Assembly (NCBI GenBank): GCA_013054445.1 | Contig: JAAMPI010000004.1 | Coordinates: forward strand, 62,001 to 126,000 | Origin: Cudoniella acicularis | Lineage: Eukaryota > Ascomycota > Leotiomycetes > Helotiales > Helotiaceae | Direction of reading: 5' to 3' | Length of the DNA stretch: 64,000 bases | In this document: one piece after another, positions 35,701 to 47,946 of the stretch | Layout of the letters: every line of letters starts with the position of its first letter | Position numbering within the stretch: position 1 is the first letter of the stretch | The notes under the pieces: model-generated | What the model saw: the letters and a program-made list of their open reading frames with translations, nothing else | Told to the model about the DNA's origin: nothing | Databases searched by the model: none | Program-made: the position numbers and the translations under genes

Positions 35701-37617
35701 GCTCTCCACAATACACGCATTCCACCACGCGATTCGTATCCCCATTAACTTCATGCTAAACCGCCAGTTGTCCAAGAAAGAACCCCGAGCGAGACGCCAG
35801 CCTCTGCGAAGGATGGCGGCTGGGAAATGCAGCGGCGCTTACAACCAGCGTCAACCTTCAGCATTGAAGCGCCGCGAGTAAGGTGCACCAGCAAGCGCTG
35901 TCCTATTCTTATTCATGCTGTGCGCCAGTCCCGTGCAAGCAGCGCAGCAGTATTCTGTGTCTCTGCACGCCTTAATTTCTGTCTTTTGGATTTAAGAGCT
36001 GGCATGGCCCGTTTGTTTGCATCCGCAAGAAGGAATTGTTTCAACTATTTCAAGTTTCAAGAGGAACCTGCTGTGGGGATCCTTCCCACCTTCCAGGAAG
36101 CATCCTCCTCGCAGATCCATCTTTGTTTCATAAAATCTTCATTGTTTACTGGAACTCTGTCGTACAGCCCTACAGACTCCGAAATTCAAGGCATGATCAA
36201 TTCGTGGAGCAGTGGGATGCTGCACGGCGGTGCAGCATCCAACAGTTTTACAATTGTTTTCAGCCCATCTGATAAGTGGCCTCCTCCTACAGTTACACAC
36301 TTCAAACAAACGCGAGCTGACATCGAGGAAAGTACTTTATGTGGAGCATTTGTAGCGCAATAATGGCATCCACAATCCTGAAGGCGTCTTCGCAAACAGG
36401 TTGGACAAGGAAGACATCTGAGGTATTGATTTCCTCAGCACTCAGCCTTTCTGTTGTGACCTCTCACAACAAGTCGAGACCTCAGACCAACCAACAAAGG
36501 ATTGAACGCTTACACCGGGATATTGATATCCGAGTATAGCATTCAGCTATCTTCATGTGTCCTCTTCCGGGTTATCAATAACTCAATTATAACATGGCTG
36601 GCTTACAACGACCGGATACCAATACATCTAAATTATTTACGTTTTCCAACAAACTTGACATTCCCATATGGCAGCAAAACTAACGTACTTTCACCATGGA
36701 TAGCAACAAGTGGTTCGTGTGGGACATTTCCAGTCAACTACAATCGCGGTATCGTCCTCCCGTTTGATCGACAAAACAATCAATCAATCAATCAATCACC
36801 ACTCACCTCTCGTACCGACTTCGTTTCGACCTTCCCCTCATTTTCATCCCTCCGCTGGACCAGGACGACCCATCCCCATGTCAAGCCCTACCAACAAACC
36901 CATCCACTCAACGCATCCAACTCGTCTAGATTTACCATTCGCAGACCGCATTTCAATGCCATGAATATCGAACCCGCGCATCCTATTCGCTGCCTCTATT
37001 CCCAGCCAGCCGCATCCTATATTTTTGGTGTGCGGACCGACCGCCCTTCCGGCCTGCAGCTCGCTCGTCTATTCATATATTCCTGTAAGACATGAATAAG
37101 CTTAGGCAAGGGGACCTGTGGTTATCTTCTTGCAGAAGGACACTATCGCTGAAACCCTAGGAATGCAGTCAGACACACCAGATACCAACACGGCCCTGCT
37201 TTGAATAGAAGTGTGGTGTGAATAGAGGACAATCAATTATCAATCAATTGAGTGCTCTTCTATTTATTGGTAACATTCCTTCCTCTGCACCTTTTGTGGT
37301 TCATTCCCTTGAACAGTGCAAGTGTACTGTACGAATGCTGCGACTAAGATCGAAGGACCTTGCTTCAATTGATGGATCTTCGATTTATTGTGAACATTCC
37401 TTCATTCCCGTCATACTATTTTTTACTCTTGGAGCGTGATCATCTTCACATTCATTCCTCCGTTTCCATTTCACTCTTGGGAATTATAAGTATAGTATTT
37501 GTTTCTGAAAAGTTTCAATATATTTACCAAAAACTCAAGGGTATCCAATATTCACAATAGCTCCTCGGAAGCCTGTCCTCTCAATAAATACACCGAAAAA
37601 AGTCACCTCAACCCATT
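32800..37617. other. 4.8 kb stretch without a supportable gene
   Basis: It lies upstream of the cyclin gene. The part from about 33000 to 36400 is more GC-rich than neighbouring intergenic DNA and full of open frames (leftward 33202-33930, 242 codons; rightward 35827-36363, 178 codons; rightward 36502-37095, 197 codons), but their products are low-information and show no family motif. It could be a long regulatory region or 5' leader of the cyclin gene, or hold non-coding RNA. Confidence 0.5.
36776..36798. repeat. (CAAT)n microsatellite
   Basis: About five tandem CAAT units, seen directly. Confidence 0.9.
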
Positions 37618-40600
37618 TTACTCAGCATCATCCTCCCAGCCTCCTTGCTCCTTCAAGAATTGAGCAATTCTTTCTCGAACGCCCTTCAGTTCGGTGCCAA
37701 GGGCACTACTCCACAATTCTTCTACGCAACGAACCTTTTCTTTTAGATCATCCGTCAACCTCGCTTCCTCGTCCTTCTCAACCTCCTTCAACTCTCTATC
37801 TACAGCATCTGCTTCTTCACCCTGCGCTGCCCGTTGAGTCCGCATCAATCTACAATTTGCAAGTGTAACGCCACTTTTCACTTCATGCAGCAAGCACAAA
37901 AGATTCGTCTGACTCTCAATAAACTGGTACGTACTCTTCTCGCAGTGGCCCAACAGACTATACAAGTACTGCATCGGAAAATCGTAATAGGCCGGATTCT
38001 CTTCATATTCCGCAGCCGGGATCTGGATATTGAAACTTGTCAGGTCCTTGGGAACTTTCTCCGTGATTCGACTCAAATTTGGAGCGATGTCCCAGAAAGC
38101 ACTTAATTGCACCTCGACGCCACGGACAACATTTTCTTCGATTATATCCAGAAAGTCCTCTGTACGCTTTAGACTTTCTTGCTCGAACGTCATTTTCCGT
38201 TTCACTGCGTCTTCAGAGAAAAAGGTTTCTGCGTGTTCTTGACTTTTCCTTCGTTGCCGGCAAGACGATATGGTGTGATAACCATCTCACGGTAACGATC
38301 GTAGGTCCGAGAGAAGGTCAAACAATTCTCTGTGGAGCTGTTCCCTTGCTTCAAAGATCCACTTCAGCAATGTCAGCTTTTCTAGCAATTCAGGTTGTTC
38401 GTCCCCTTCCTCTTGTGTTAAATTCGGACTCTGCTCTTGGGCATCCACAAAAAGTTTTGAGCGAAGTTGTTCGAAAATTTCAGTTGCGCGGGAGACTCTA
38501 TCCATAAGCAAGTCATTGAGAGGCATTACAACCTGGGCCTGAAAGAGGTCAAATTCTTCTTTGGATGCATCTTTGGTCCTTTGCTGCTCAGATTGCTCAG
38601 CGGTCTCTTCGATTTTCGCAGCGTCGGAATAGCTCATAGTCCCTCCAGATATTTCGCGTTGGATGTTTGCCCGGAGTGAATTCCGCCGTTTCGACGCTGC
38701 AGTTGCATTGTCATCACGGATTTGAGCTGAGCTTTTGGTAAATCGTTCTTTGGTCGCTTCTATTTCAGTGAAATCGCTTAGTCCACGAACGACCGTACGA
38801 ATAGAGCTGAGATCAGGATGGTTGTTGTTGACAGCCGGGTGATGCCTTGGATACGGTGGTGGCAGAGTCACTAGTCGCGAGACGTCAAGATGGTTGGGGT
38901 TTGGTGTGATGATGCCTGGCGAAAAAGGAGCGGGAGATCTTGCAATGGCATGTTGAGGCTGTGGAGATGCCGCCCCTTGTTCATGCCAGCCAACCTTTTC
39001 CGGTGGGTATTCATCAGCACCATACGACTTTGAATCACTAGGCCCAGCGGTTGACATTCTTTCACCGCTTGAAAGGGGTGACGGATCTCCATTTTGTAAC
39101 GCTTCCCGAAGCTCGCGGGGCATTCCCATATATTTCGATTCCCGTTTCGATCTTTCGAGTCTCATTGACGGCGTGCCAGTTGAACCTTCTTGGCTGACCT
39201 CCCACCACCGACTAGATGGCCGGCCTCGAGAGTCGGACCCGTCTAGCACGTCACTCACGCTCATACTGGGAATTGGAGAAAGAGATGGCATGTATCCATT
39301 CCAATGATTCGTGTCGCCTTTTCCTACTGCTGGAGATGAGCCAGGAGAGCCAGATGAGGGCTCAGCCTGGAGCGGTGGATTATCACGCAAGGATGTCACT
39401 ATTGTCCCTCTGTGAGGTCTCATGGCGGGAGACATTGGTGCATTAGATGATTCAGGGGTCCAATCACTTGAGCGCGATACGTTTGATTCTCTGCGAGGAG
39501 TGCTGTAGGGTCGGAAAAGGTCTCGCGTCAGTTCCAGTATTTCAGATCCCATAGCATCAATAGCAGATGAATATCTTTCTCTTCTGAGGCGCGACTCATT
39601 GACGATGAATTCGGCGAATATACGAACACGTTCCGCATCATTTTCAGCAGCAGCTTCCTTTTTGGCGAAGGCTTTGTGTCGCAACATTGCAGAACGAGCA
39701 TATTGCTCGGAAGGAGACAATTGGGATATTTCACTTGTACTTGACTGGCGAGAATGTGATCTCGTGGGAGTCAATGGGGGGGACTGCAGCAGTATCTTGA
39801 TTGGACATGCGACGGGTGTGAGCTGGTTGAGCATGGGACTCGAGGGGGAGTCTTGATTGGGGTGGAGGTGTTGGCAGGGCCTTGGGCGGGATTGCCGGAG
39901 AGCTTTGGCTGTGAGAGATGCTGGCTTGGTTAGGCGAGAAGGGAGGTGTCGGGGCGTCAAGCCGGCTAGAAGAGGCAAGTGGTCGAGGAGTAGACCCTCT
40001 TGATTCAGTACCTGGGCCAGGGGTGTTCAGGTTGGATACATCGGCTGATGTTGGGGTGTCTGCACTTGTACCTTGAAACCTGCCGCTTCTCGGGGTCGAT
40101 CTCTTGATTGTTGGTCTTCGGCCAAGAACCGTTGACGGAGGTATTATATCCGCAGGAGTGATAGCCTCCACCCAAGGATTGTTGGAATTCTCTTCAGCGA
40201 CCGTAGTGGCACTTTTCCTAGCCTTGCTTTCACTCCTTCTCTCCCGAATACTTTTTGACTCCCCTCTCACGTGCTTGGCTCTGGACAGACCCGAGTTACT
40301 TGAGCCAGAGTTAGATTCAGCAGCTTGACTGGAACTAACACTAGTCGTGTCGATAGTGAGTCCTCTGTTGGGTGATTTTCCTCTTCTAGATACATCTTCA
40401 TCTACCCAGCCTGCAGGAGTAGGTGGAACTGGCCCTAGACTTGACATATTTCCAGGTCTCCGGGTGGGAGGAGATACAACCCTGTCTGTTGATCGTGACA
40501 TGCTTTGAGAACGTGACTGCGGAGGTGGACCTGGTGGTGGTGGTGGTAATGGCATACCCGGTTCCCATCTTGAAGTTGAAGAGTTGCGAGAGCGTGATGA

Positions 40601-41374
40601 TGATGGGGTGCTTACCGCACCGGCCGACGCTGCCCTTCTAGAGGCCGGGGGCCGCGTATTGAGTAACTGTGGATTAATTTCTTCTTGTGGGGGAGGAGGA
40701 GGTAGTGTTTCGGTGACAATTGGGATTGGTCGATGTTCCACAAACCGGGAGCTGGAGCTTATTTCTGGGGAAGCTCGCTGTGCTTCCGGGGCAGGACGCC
40801 TCGTAAATGCTGATATCCCGAACAAACTTGGTGGTCTATCACTGGAGCCGGCTCGGGTCCGAGTATTGGGGTGGGGGGAGGGGGGAGGGGAAGGGCGTGC
40901 GTAGATCCAGGTTCAGGTGACGACCTGTATACATTTGCAGGAGAGACTCGGGTGGCCGGGGAAAGGCCAGACACAGACTCCTCATTCGAGATGGTGGAAG
41001 TACGTTGACTTCGTGGTGGGGAATAAGGGGGTGGAGCAGAGGCCACAACTGCAGTTTTCATCAGCCTCATGAACATCGACAATGTTCATGCTAATTGGGA
41101 ACCAATCTACCTTCGACTCGGGACGACTTGGGAAATGGCTGCTGCCATCCGACGGTATGGGCGAAGCACCCCATTGCTGTGGATTGTACTGCCTGACCGC
41201 GCTCACTGGTGTATAAGTGGCCGGGTGGTATCCAAACGGCGCACTTAGAGAGTTCGAAGACAAGGCCGAGACGGGTGTTTGTGAGGGGTATTGCTGCTGG
41301 TTGACGGTGAGAGAAGTCGTGATGGGGCTCAAATCGAGTCGCCGACGAGCAGCTTGATCCCTCAATGTAGCCAT
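37618..41374 (-). CDS. Large Pro/Ser-rich protein with coiled-coil C-terminal domain; frame broken several times
   Basis: The gene runs from the ATG at 41374 (MATLRDQAARRRLDLSPITT) to a stop at 37618. A first exon ends near 41114 (GTAGAT donor); the next coding block opens VVASAPPPYSPPRSQR, but the phase does not fit the donor. Within the body the frame changes in G runs at 40867-40890 (one G too few) and 39776-39782 (seven Gs, one too many), and again near 38310 and 38230 without long runs. Ignoring these, there are about 1200 residues: a disordered Pro/Ser-rich N-terminal half, a helical region near LSPSEQYARSAMLRHKAFAK, and a C-terminal domain (NDLLMDRVSRATEIFEQLRS; EEFVVRG-like block EENVVRGVEVQLSAFWDIAP). 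No function known to me. Many indels in one gene suggest poor local sequence or a decaying copy. Confidence 0.65.
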
Positions 41375-42954
41375 TTTCGCGTCCCAAAATAGCAACAAAA
41401 AAGGTTATCACTGGGCGAGACACTCGAGGCTCTGCGGCAGAGACGTCCGGGCTTCGTCGTCTGACAATGCCGCTGCCCAAGAACGCATCTGGAGCCAGCG
41501 AGGAGGACGACGAAGAAGAGAGCGAGAGGACGGAATTGAAGCTCGTCGTCGTTGCTGAAACTTGGAGGGGTCTGACGTGCCTTTAGGTCTTTGCGGTCTG
41601 CGGTCCGTGGTCTGCCTCCAAAGTCCCCAAGCCAGCCATGTTTGCAGGCCTTGGAGGCAGCTTGGCTAGGGCCCGCTGCTGTGAACATGCTGCCTCTCCA
41701 GATCCTCCAGGGTCCAAATTTAAAGAGGCACACCATTGGCCATCCGCGCTAGGGGGCCTGTGACTAGTTCGTCGGCCAGCCAATCGAGAGCGCCGATTGC
41801 ACCAACTCGGCGCTTAACTTTCAAAACCCGTCCCTCCCTCATGCAGACCGCAGTTTATCGTCTGAGGTGCCAAACCCTTTGATACGGAGGTGTGCAAGTG
41901 GAGTGGAAGGAAAAGAAATCCAGCCATCGCGCTGCAGTGGCTTCAGCACCTGCAATACTGTGTGGAGGATCTGAGTAGCACTCAAAAGTCGATGAAGAAA
42001 CCCAGGAAAAGCTGCATCCCTCCTTGTGGCAATCCTGCGGCAGTAAGATGTCTAATTCTGGAAAATATTCGATCTCAATGGCTAGCTGCAGGTCCCCAGG
42101 GCGTGTCACGGCTTCATCAAAAGCCGACGACGGTTACCAAGCTTTGATGCAAAATATCAGCCTGCATGAAGCACTCGGAATTTAAGGTTTGGTGGTGTGC
42201 GGTTGCACTTGCTGAGGAGTTTCACCAATCATTTATTATATCGTCCCATCTTCTCGTAGCATTAACTGTATTCGGTCTCGAATGCCGGGAACTATCACGA
42301 GTGAGCGATGTTAAGGGTAAACATTTGAAAGATGATGTGGAAAGCACAGAGAGAAGGCAGGATTTCTATAAATAAGAAACAGGACCGCGAAAAGATGCCA
42401 GAGGGAGCGAGCCCAGCACAGTGGTTGCCACTGGTTGGACAACGGAGGTGTGCTGGCAGCTCTTTCTAGAACAAAGTGCTCGCGTGCGGCACAGCAAGCA
42501 CAAGCTTTCATTTTCCCAGAACGAAGGGCCGGGAGTCGGGTAGATTGTAACGTGCATTGAGATAGAAATTGACCTTTGGCTCCAGATGACAAGTTCATTT
42601 CATTTGCGTGACTGCTTCTAATAAGCATTTGAAATGTCGGAAATCTCGGTGGTGCTGAAACTTGAGGCTAGCAAAAGGCCGCCGTTCGTACGACCGTACA
42701 CAAATTGCCATCGAAATGAACTGGTAAATGCAAACTTGCAAAGTTTTTGTTTGATTTAACATCCTCGTCGGTACCCTTGGGAGCAATTGGTTTGGCATCT
42801 GTTTCCCAGCTGATAATTGCAAATGTTGGAGAGCTTCGTGCGAAGTCGGTGTCGTTGACAGGCTGGTATATTCGTCCGGGAGCCTTCCATCATCAGGGAC
42901 ACGGTACAGTATCTGTGTATCGCAATCTTGCAAATCCTCCAGCGCCCACCAGCT
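41375..42954. other. Intergenic, no gene seen (1.6 kb)
   Basis: This is the upstream region of the Pro/Ser-rich gene and the 3' side of FMC1. Frames up to about 125 codons lack family features. Confidence 0.5.
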
Positions 42955-43296
42955 TCACGAGTCTTTAGGCCCATTCCCAGATTCCTCGCCCGGTCCATTG
43001 TTTACAAACTCTTCTGGTAATTCCATACCGACCCTTCTGGCAGTCAGGCGCACGCGCTCTTCTTCTTCCATATTCATACCAGGATTGTATCTTTCTAGTA
43101 GTGTCGCATACATTCTCTGTGCTTTGACATATTGAAGGAATTGTTCCGCTTGCTCGATTGGTGTCGCGGATTCGGAGGCAATTGTATTTCGAATACGGGT
43201 TTGAAGGGGTGAGCGAGACTTTTCGGAGAGCGGTCGCGAGGGCAATTCGCGTAGAAATGATCGATAGATGGACCGGAGCTTTGTTGGAGAGGCCAT
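42955..43296 (-). CDS. FMC1: Mitochondrial F1 ATP synthase assembly factor FMC1
   Basis: A single exon encodes 113 residues. I chose the internal ATG at 43296 (MASPTKLRSIYRSFLRELP) because the family starts there; upstream codons in the frame are low-information. The start is an LYR-like helix (RSIYRSFLRELP), followed by RTRI-like RIRNTIASES, then QAEQFLQYVKAQRMYATLLE and ARRVGMELPEEF, typical of the FMC1 family. In yeast, Fmc1 supports F1 assembly in the matrix together with Atp12, mainly at high temperature. The gene is divergent from a mitochondrial GTPase gene. Confidence 0.88.
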   Translation of the reverse strand: MASPTKLRSIYRSFLRELPSRPLSEKSRSPLQTRIRNTIASESATPIEQAEQFLQYVKAQRMYATLLERYNPGMNMEEEERVRLTARRVGMELPEEFVNNGPGEESGNGPKDS

Positions 43297-43737
43297 CTCG
43301 CCGAATTGACTGTATCGTGATGGTTGGTGATTGTTGATTTGGTGATGTGATTGACTTTTGGGAGATTTGTTCGGCAGCTTCCTGACCTCGGTTTGTGCAC
43401 CAGGGGGTGTCAGAATAGCTGAGATACCCAAATGCGCACCATGAATTTCTTAAGCCACCCATAACGTTAAAGCGTACAAAAAGTAGGTGGAACTGTAGAG
43501 CGGAGTGCTGGTAATAATGCTATCTATTTTGAATTTTTTGTTTGGGCGGCGTTGTAGAGTTATTGAGTAGTTGGTAAAATTCAGTGTCTCAACTATTCTG
43601 ACACCCCCTGTGGTGCTTGGCATCTCCGATCTCAGCCTTGCAGACCACAATACGAAGTCTCCTGGAGCTCCTCGAAACTAGTCGCATCGACTCTTTGATC
43701 GACCGACAACTGACCAAATAATTTCTAAGTCAATTTC
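43297..43737. promoter_or_regulatory. Divergent promoter region, FMC1 / EngB GTPase
   Basis: 441 bp between two outward-pointing starts. Both products are predicted to be mitochondrial, so shared control is plausible; this is positional inference. Confidence 0.5.
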
Positions 43738-44697
43738 ATGCTACAAGCCTTCGGATTGCAGCATTGCGTTCGTACGCAATGTCTGCGAGACGGCGCAACT
43801 AAGAGCCTTTGCAGAGCTTTAACCACGATCAGTCGGCCACCTCCTAAAGCAGAGCCTCCGCCATCGAAACTGCCGTATCCAAAATTTCCTACCTCCTCCT
43901 TATCATACTACTGGGACACGAAACCTCCGACATCCAGTCAACTCAACCATGCCTCGAAATTCTTTAAATTGCAGCCCCCAACATTCCTCTGGTCTGCCCC
44001 AAAATTCAAGACTATGGACTTTGGAGGCAGTCCTGAAGTTTGCTTTCTAGGACGTTCCAACGTTGGGAAATCTTCTCTTCTAAATGCACTCTTGTGCAAA
44101 AAGATTGCACATACGAGTTCTAAACCGGGGAGAACGAAGCTTATGAATGCTTTCGCCGTTGGTGGTTCAGAAGACAATAGCGAGAAGAGATTGGTGGTCC
44201 TCGACATGCCTGGGTATGGGAAAGGAGGAAGAGCAGAGTGGGGCAGGGAGGTTCTCAAATACTTAGGGAAACGAAGGCAGCTGAAAAGAGCGTTTTTGTT
44301 GGTTGACGCTAAGCACGGAGTGAAAGACAGTGACCGTCAGCTTCTAGCTCTTTTTAAGCAACATGAGGTACCATATCAGATCATCCTATCCAAGGCAGAC
44401 CGGGTCTTGTTCGAAGGAAGTAGGATACCGAGTCCTGCTGCTCTAGACGCTAGGATTCTAGAATTGAGGAGGACTATGGAGAGTGTTAAGGATGCAGTTC
44501 AACGGGATCTGGAGGATGATGTGCATGCTGTTGGTGAAGTCATCGCATGTAGCTCTGAGAAGTGGATTGAGGGCAAGAGAATGGGCATCGATGCTGTCAG
44601 ATTTGCCATGCTACAAGCAGCTGGATTGGAGATTCGACCTAGGATTACGCTGGCAAAAGCAGTAGAGATCGTGCCCCACGAGGAGATATTCCGATGA
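43738..44697 (+). CDS. EngB/YihA-type GTPase, mitochondrial
   Basis: A single exon encodes 319 residues. The first 40 or so are rich in Arg, Ser and Ala without acidic residues (a likely mitochondrial presequence). The GTPase core has G1 GRSNVGKSS, a G2-region Thr in SSKPGRTKLMN, G3 DMPGYG, and G4 LSKAD (classical T/NKAD, here SKAD), then a G5-like CSS near the C-terminus. This is the EngB branch of TRAFAC GTPases, which helps assemble the large ribosomal subunit in bacteria; the yeast homologue (YDR336W) is mitochondrial. A role in mitoribosome assembly is inferred. It is divergent from FMC1. Confidence 0.88.
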   Translation: MLQAFGLQHCVRTQCLRDGATKSLCRALTTISRPPPKAEPPPSKLPYPKFPTSSLSYYWDTKPPTSSQLNHASKFFKLQPPTFLWSAPKFKTMDFGGSPEVCFLGRSNVGKSSLLNALLCKKIAHTSSKPGRTKLMNAFAVGGSEDNSEKRLVVLDMPGYGKGGRAEWGREVLKYLGKRRQLKRAFLLVDAKHGVKDSDRQLLALFKQHEVPYQIILSKADRVLFEGSRIPSPAALDARILELRRTMESVKDAVQRDLEDDVHAVGEVIACSSEKWIEGKRMGIDAVRFAMLQAAGLEIRPRITLAKAVEIVPHEEIFR

Positions 44698-45678
44698 ATG
44701 ATGATGGCTTGGTATAAGTAACCACGGGAAATGGCCTACCACAGTAGGGCAAGAACGGACTTCTATGGCCAAAGGTTCTGAACAACCAGATAATACCAAG
44801 ACCCTGCCCGGTTGATGATCGACCTTTTCCTCCAGCAATTTTCACTTGGCCCAATGTGTAAAGGATTGAAAATATGTATGGATAGGACTAGTGGCAAAGA
44901 TTCTCACTTGACTGAGGGACTACTTGGGAATAGAAGCAGTGAGGGACTGGCTTTCTTGTAACTGTACAAAAGGCAGGAAATAAAGACATTGGAAATGGAG
45001 CTTAAGAAGCCTAGTAAGTGCCAACCACAAATTTTAAGTCAAGAAATGCGAATCTGAAGAGGTTCTTTTGTGAAGCTTTTGAAGTTTGAAATGTATTTAG
45101 CAACTATCGCTACAAAAACAGATACGAGAAAAGGCTTGATCAGAGACCTAGAAACTTCTCCGCTGCCATAAGAATTGCTTTAGGCACGGTGTCTTCTGTA
45201 TAAAAATATCGTTGGATTTCGCAGTGTCCCTTGCCTTACACCTCTTCTACCTACGCATTAATTGCACGTGATCCACTAGTTCCGAGCCGTTCGTCATTGT
45301 CGCCGTCGCTGAGCCACTCTTGTCGCAACTCCACGACTAGGTATGCCTATCAGACAATTGAAACACTTGACGCACTTTTGAGGGCCGCATAGTGGTCGAT
45401 CTCCTTCAACCTCATCAAGCAGCTGAAAGACAGCTAGCTGTCTCAGTGTCTCTCGAGGAGGCATAGCCATCACTGTTGTTCGGTTCAATTCGATCTCACT
45501 TTCCCGCCTACTCCGCCACGACACATTCACCTTCGGTCGCAGTCGAAAGTGATTCACAGGTTCTCGGAAGATTGATCTTTGTTTCTCCCCTTACTCTTCG
45601 CACGATCCCTAGGATACATCTTTCGACCAACTACACCTTTTAGCATCGACGCCCCGCCAGTGCATCTGTCTCGCAACT
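44698..45678. other. Intergenic, epsin promoter side
   Basis: 981 bp follow the EngB gene and precede epsin, both rightward. A CACGTG E-box lies at about 45265. The last 130 bp before the epsin start are C/T-rich, as in fungal 5' leaders. No gene is seen. Confidence 0.5.
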
Positions 45679-47480
45679 ATGTCGAAGGTCATACGCAGTG
45701 TGAAGAATGTCACAAAGGGGTACTCGAGCGTCCAGGTCAAAGTTCGGAATGGTAAGTGAGCCTTGGTTCGAATCGCATACTCTGCTTATTTAAATAAGCA
45801 ACCTCCAACGATCCATGGGGCCCTACGGGGAGTGAGATGAGTGAAATAGCTCAAATTACCTTCAGCTCGTAAGTTGTTCCTCTTGGTTGCACAGGAAAGC
45901 ACCTCTGATTCAGTGATAGATCAAACGAATTCTACGAGGTCATGGACATGCTCGACAAGCGACTTAATGACAAAGGGAAGAACTGGCGACATGTATTGAA
46001 GGCACTAAAGGTTCTGGATTATTGTCTCCATGAGGGCTCAGAATTAGTAGTCACTTGGGCTCGCAAGAACATCTACATTATCAAGACTCTGAGGGAGTTT
46101 CAGTATATCGATGAGGATGGGCGGGATGTGGGACAAAATGGTAAGGCTAAAATACATCTACTTACAGGGACCTAGCTAATAGGATCAGTTCGCGTGTCTG
46201 CCAAAGAATTGACATCCCTAATATTAGATGAGGAGAGGATGCGAAACGAGCGCAGTGACCGGAAAACCTGGAAGTCGAGAGTAAATGGCCTTGAAGAAGT
46301 GCCTCCACACCAACCCGAACGAGAACGCCGAGCGCGACCTCACCGCGCGCAGCGCGCCGATGAGGAAGACGCGGAATACAGATTGGCAATTGAAGCGAGC
46401 AAATACCAAGAAGAAGAAGACCGAAAGAAGCGACAGAGCAGAAATGGTGAACCCGATGACGATGATCTCGCCAAGGCTATTAAGCTGAGCAAGGAAGAGG
46501 AGGAGTTGCGAAGAAGAGAGTTGGAAGAACAAAATGCTGCATCTCTCTTTGACGATGATCCAGTTCAAGTAGCTCAACCCACTGGTTTCAATCAAGGCTA
46601 TCAGCAACAAAGCCAGGTTGACTGGTCAGGTAACCCTATTGATCAGAGCATGCAGCAGCAACCTACCGGTTACATGAACAACATGTATACTGGTGCTATT
46701 CCAAACCAACAAACCAGCTATCAGAATGGCTATCAAAACGGCTTCACTTCTCAACCAACTGGCGCCTTTGACCCCTACGGTTCCCAGCAAATGCAACCCC
46801 AGCAAACAGCTTACAACCCTTATCAAACCTCAAGCCCATTCCAGACACAGCCAGCTCCCGAGCCATTGATTCCTGCTAACACCAACAATCCATGGGCCAC
46901 AAATAGCCAGCCTCAAGCTCAAAGCATCGTACCTACTCCCACGGGATCGAACAACCCATTCGCATCATCCTTTGGTCGACCTCAAACTAGCGCTGCCCCT
47001 CCTAAACCAACTTTGGCAACGCTCCAAGAGCAAAAGACAGCCACGTTCAACCCTATTACGTCTTTCAAGCCACCACCACCAAAAGAGCAAGATTCACACC
47101 AAGCAAGACTCAATGCTCTCTTGGCAAGTGGAGAGGGAATGGACACCTTTGGCAATACTGGAGAGCTTCGTATTCCTGCTCAGCATACTGCACCTGGAAC
47201 GTTTGTCAACAGTGCCGGAGCAGGATTAGGAAGAATGACAGAGCAGCAGACTGGCACTAACCCATTTATTCATAACCAGTATACTGGTATGCCACAAACC
47301 ACATATACCGGAAACAATAGTGCATTCGGTGCAGGTCATCAAATTCCAGCTGCAACTGGTCCAGCAGGCATGTCAAATGGCTTTGGTGGTGGTTATGGCT
47401 CTCAGTCGAGCAATCCATTTGGAGCACGACCACAAGGGCAGGGACAGAATTCGCAAGGAGGAGACTTGATACAATTCTAA
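45679..47480 (+). CDS. ENT1: Epsin (ENTH-domain endocytic adaptor, Ent1/Ent2 type)
   Basis: Four exons (45679-45751, 45799-45868, 45920-46140, 46189-47480) give 551 residues. The ENTH domain spans about 1-140 (MSKVIRSVKNVTKGYSSVQ; TSNDPWGPTGSEMSEIA; NWRHVLKALKVLDYCLHEGS). Two ubiquitin-interacting motifs follow (AEYRLAIEASKYQEEED; DDDLAKAIKLSKEEEE). The rest is Gln/Asn/Pro-rich with NPF EH-binding motifs (NNPF, TNPF, SNPF) and ends in a clathrin box, DLIQF. The set and order are those of yeast Ent1/Ent2, which bind PI(4,5)P2, ubiquitinated cargo, Ede1/Pan1 and clathrin at endocytic sites. All domains look intact. Confidence 0.94.
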
Positions 47481-47946
47481 TAAAATTGAGTTGTGGACAT
47501 CTATTCTTACAAAACTTCTTTCATTGTGTGATTGCGGCATGGAATATGCACCCTTTTTTTCGAACAGGCATGGGACAATACTCTTCTTTTGTGGACATGA
47601 TTCTGTCAGCATCATAGGCCCTTGGTGGCTTAGGGTTGAGGCTTTTCCCAACTCTTCTTAGAATAAGGTGTGAAACAATTCACGATGATATGGCACACCT
47701 AGGCGTTGATCTTAGCATTCAGTGTGCAATATAATGGACTGAATTCTCGATAGTACCCTCCTTGTGCACCTTGACTCCATCGCTTTTTGACAAAAAATGC
47801 CACAAATAATCCCACAAATAAGTGTGAAGCGTTTCTTTATCTGCACTGCAGCCTTATAAAACAAAGCACCTATTCTGTCGGCTTTCCCAAAAAGTACGGG
47901 ATTTTTTGGATCTTTGCCCTGGGGAAAGAGAAGTCCACATAATGCT
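47481..47946. other. Intergenic between convergent genes, no gene seen
   Basis: 466 bp between the 3' ends of epsin and centrin. It would hold both terminators; no strong polyadenylation element stands out. Confidence 0.5.

Noticed and set aside
36502..37095. 197-codon rightward frame
   Set aside because: It runs through a CAAT microsatellite and has no recognisable domain or splice structure.
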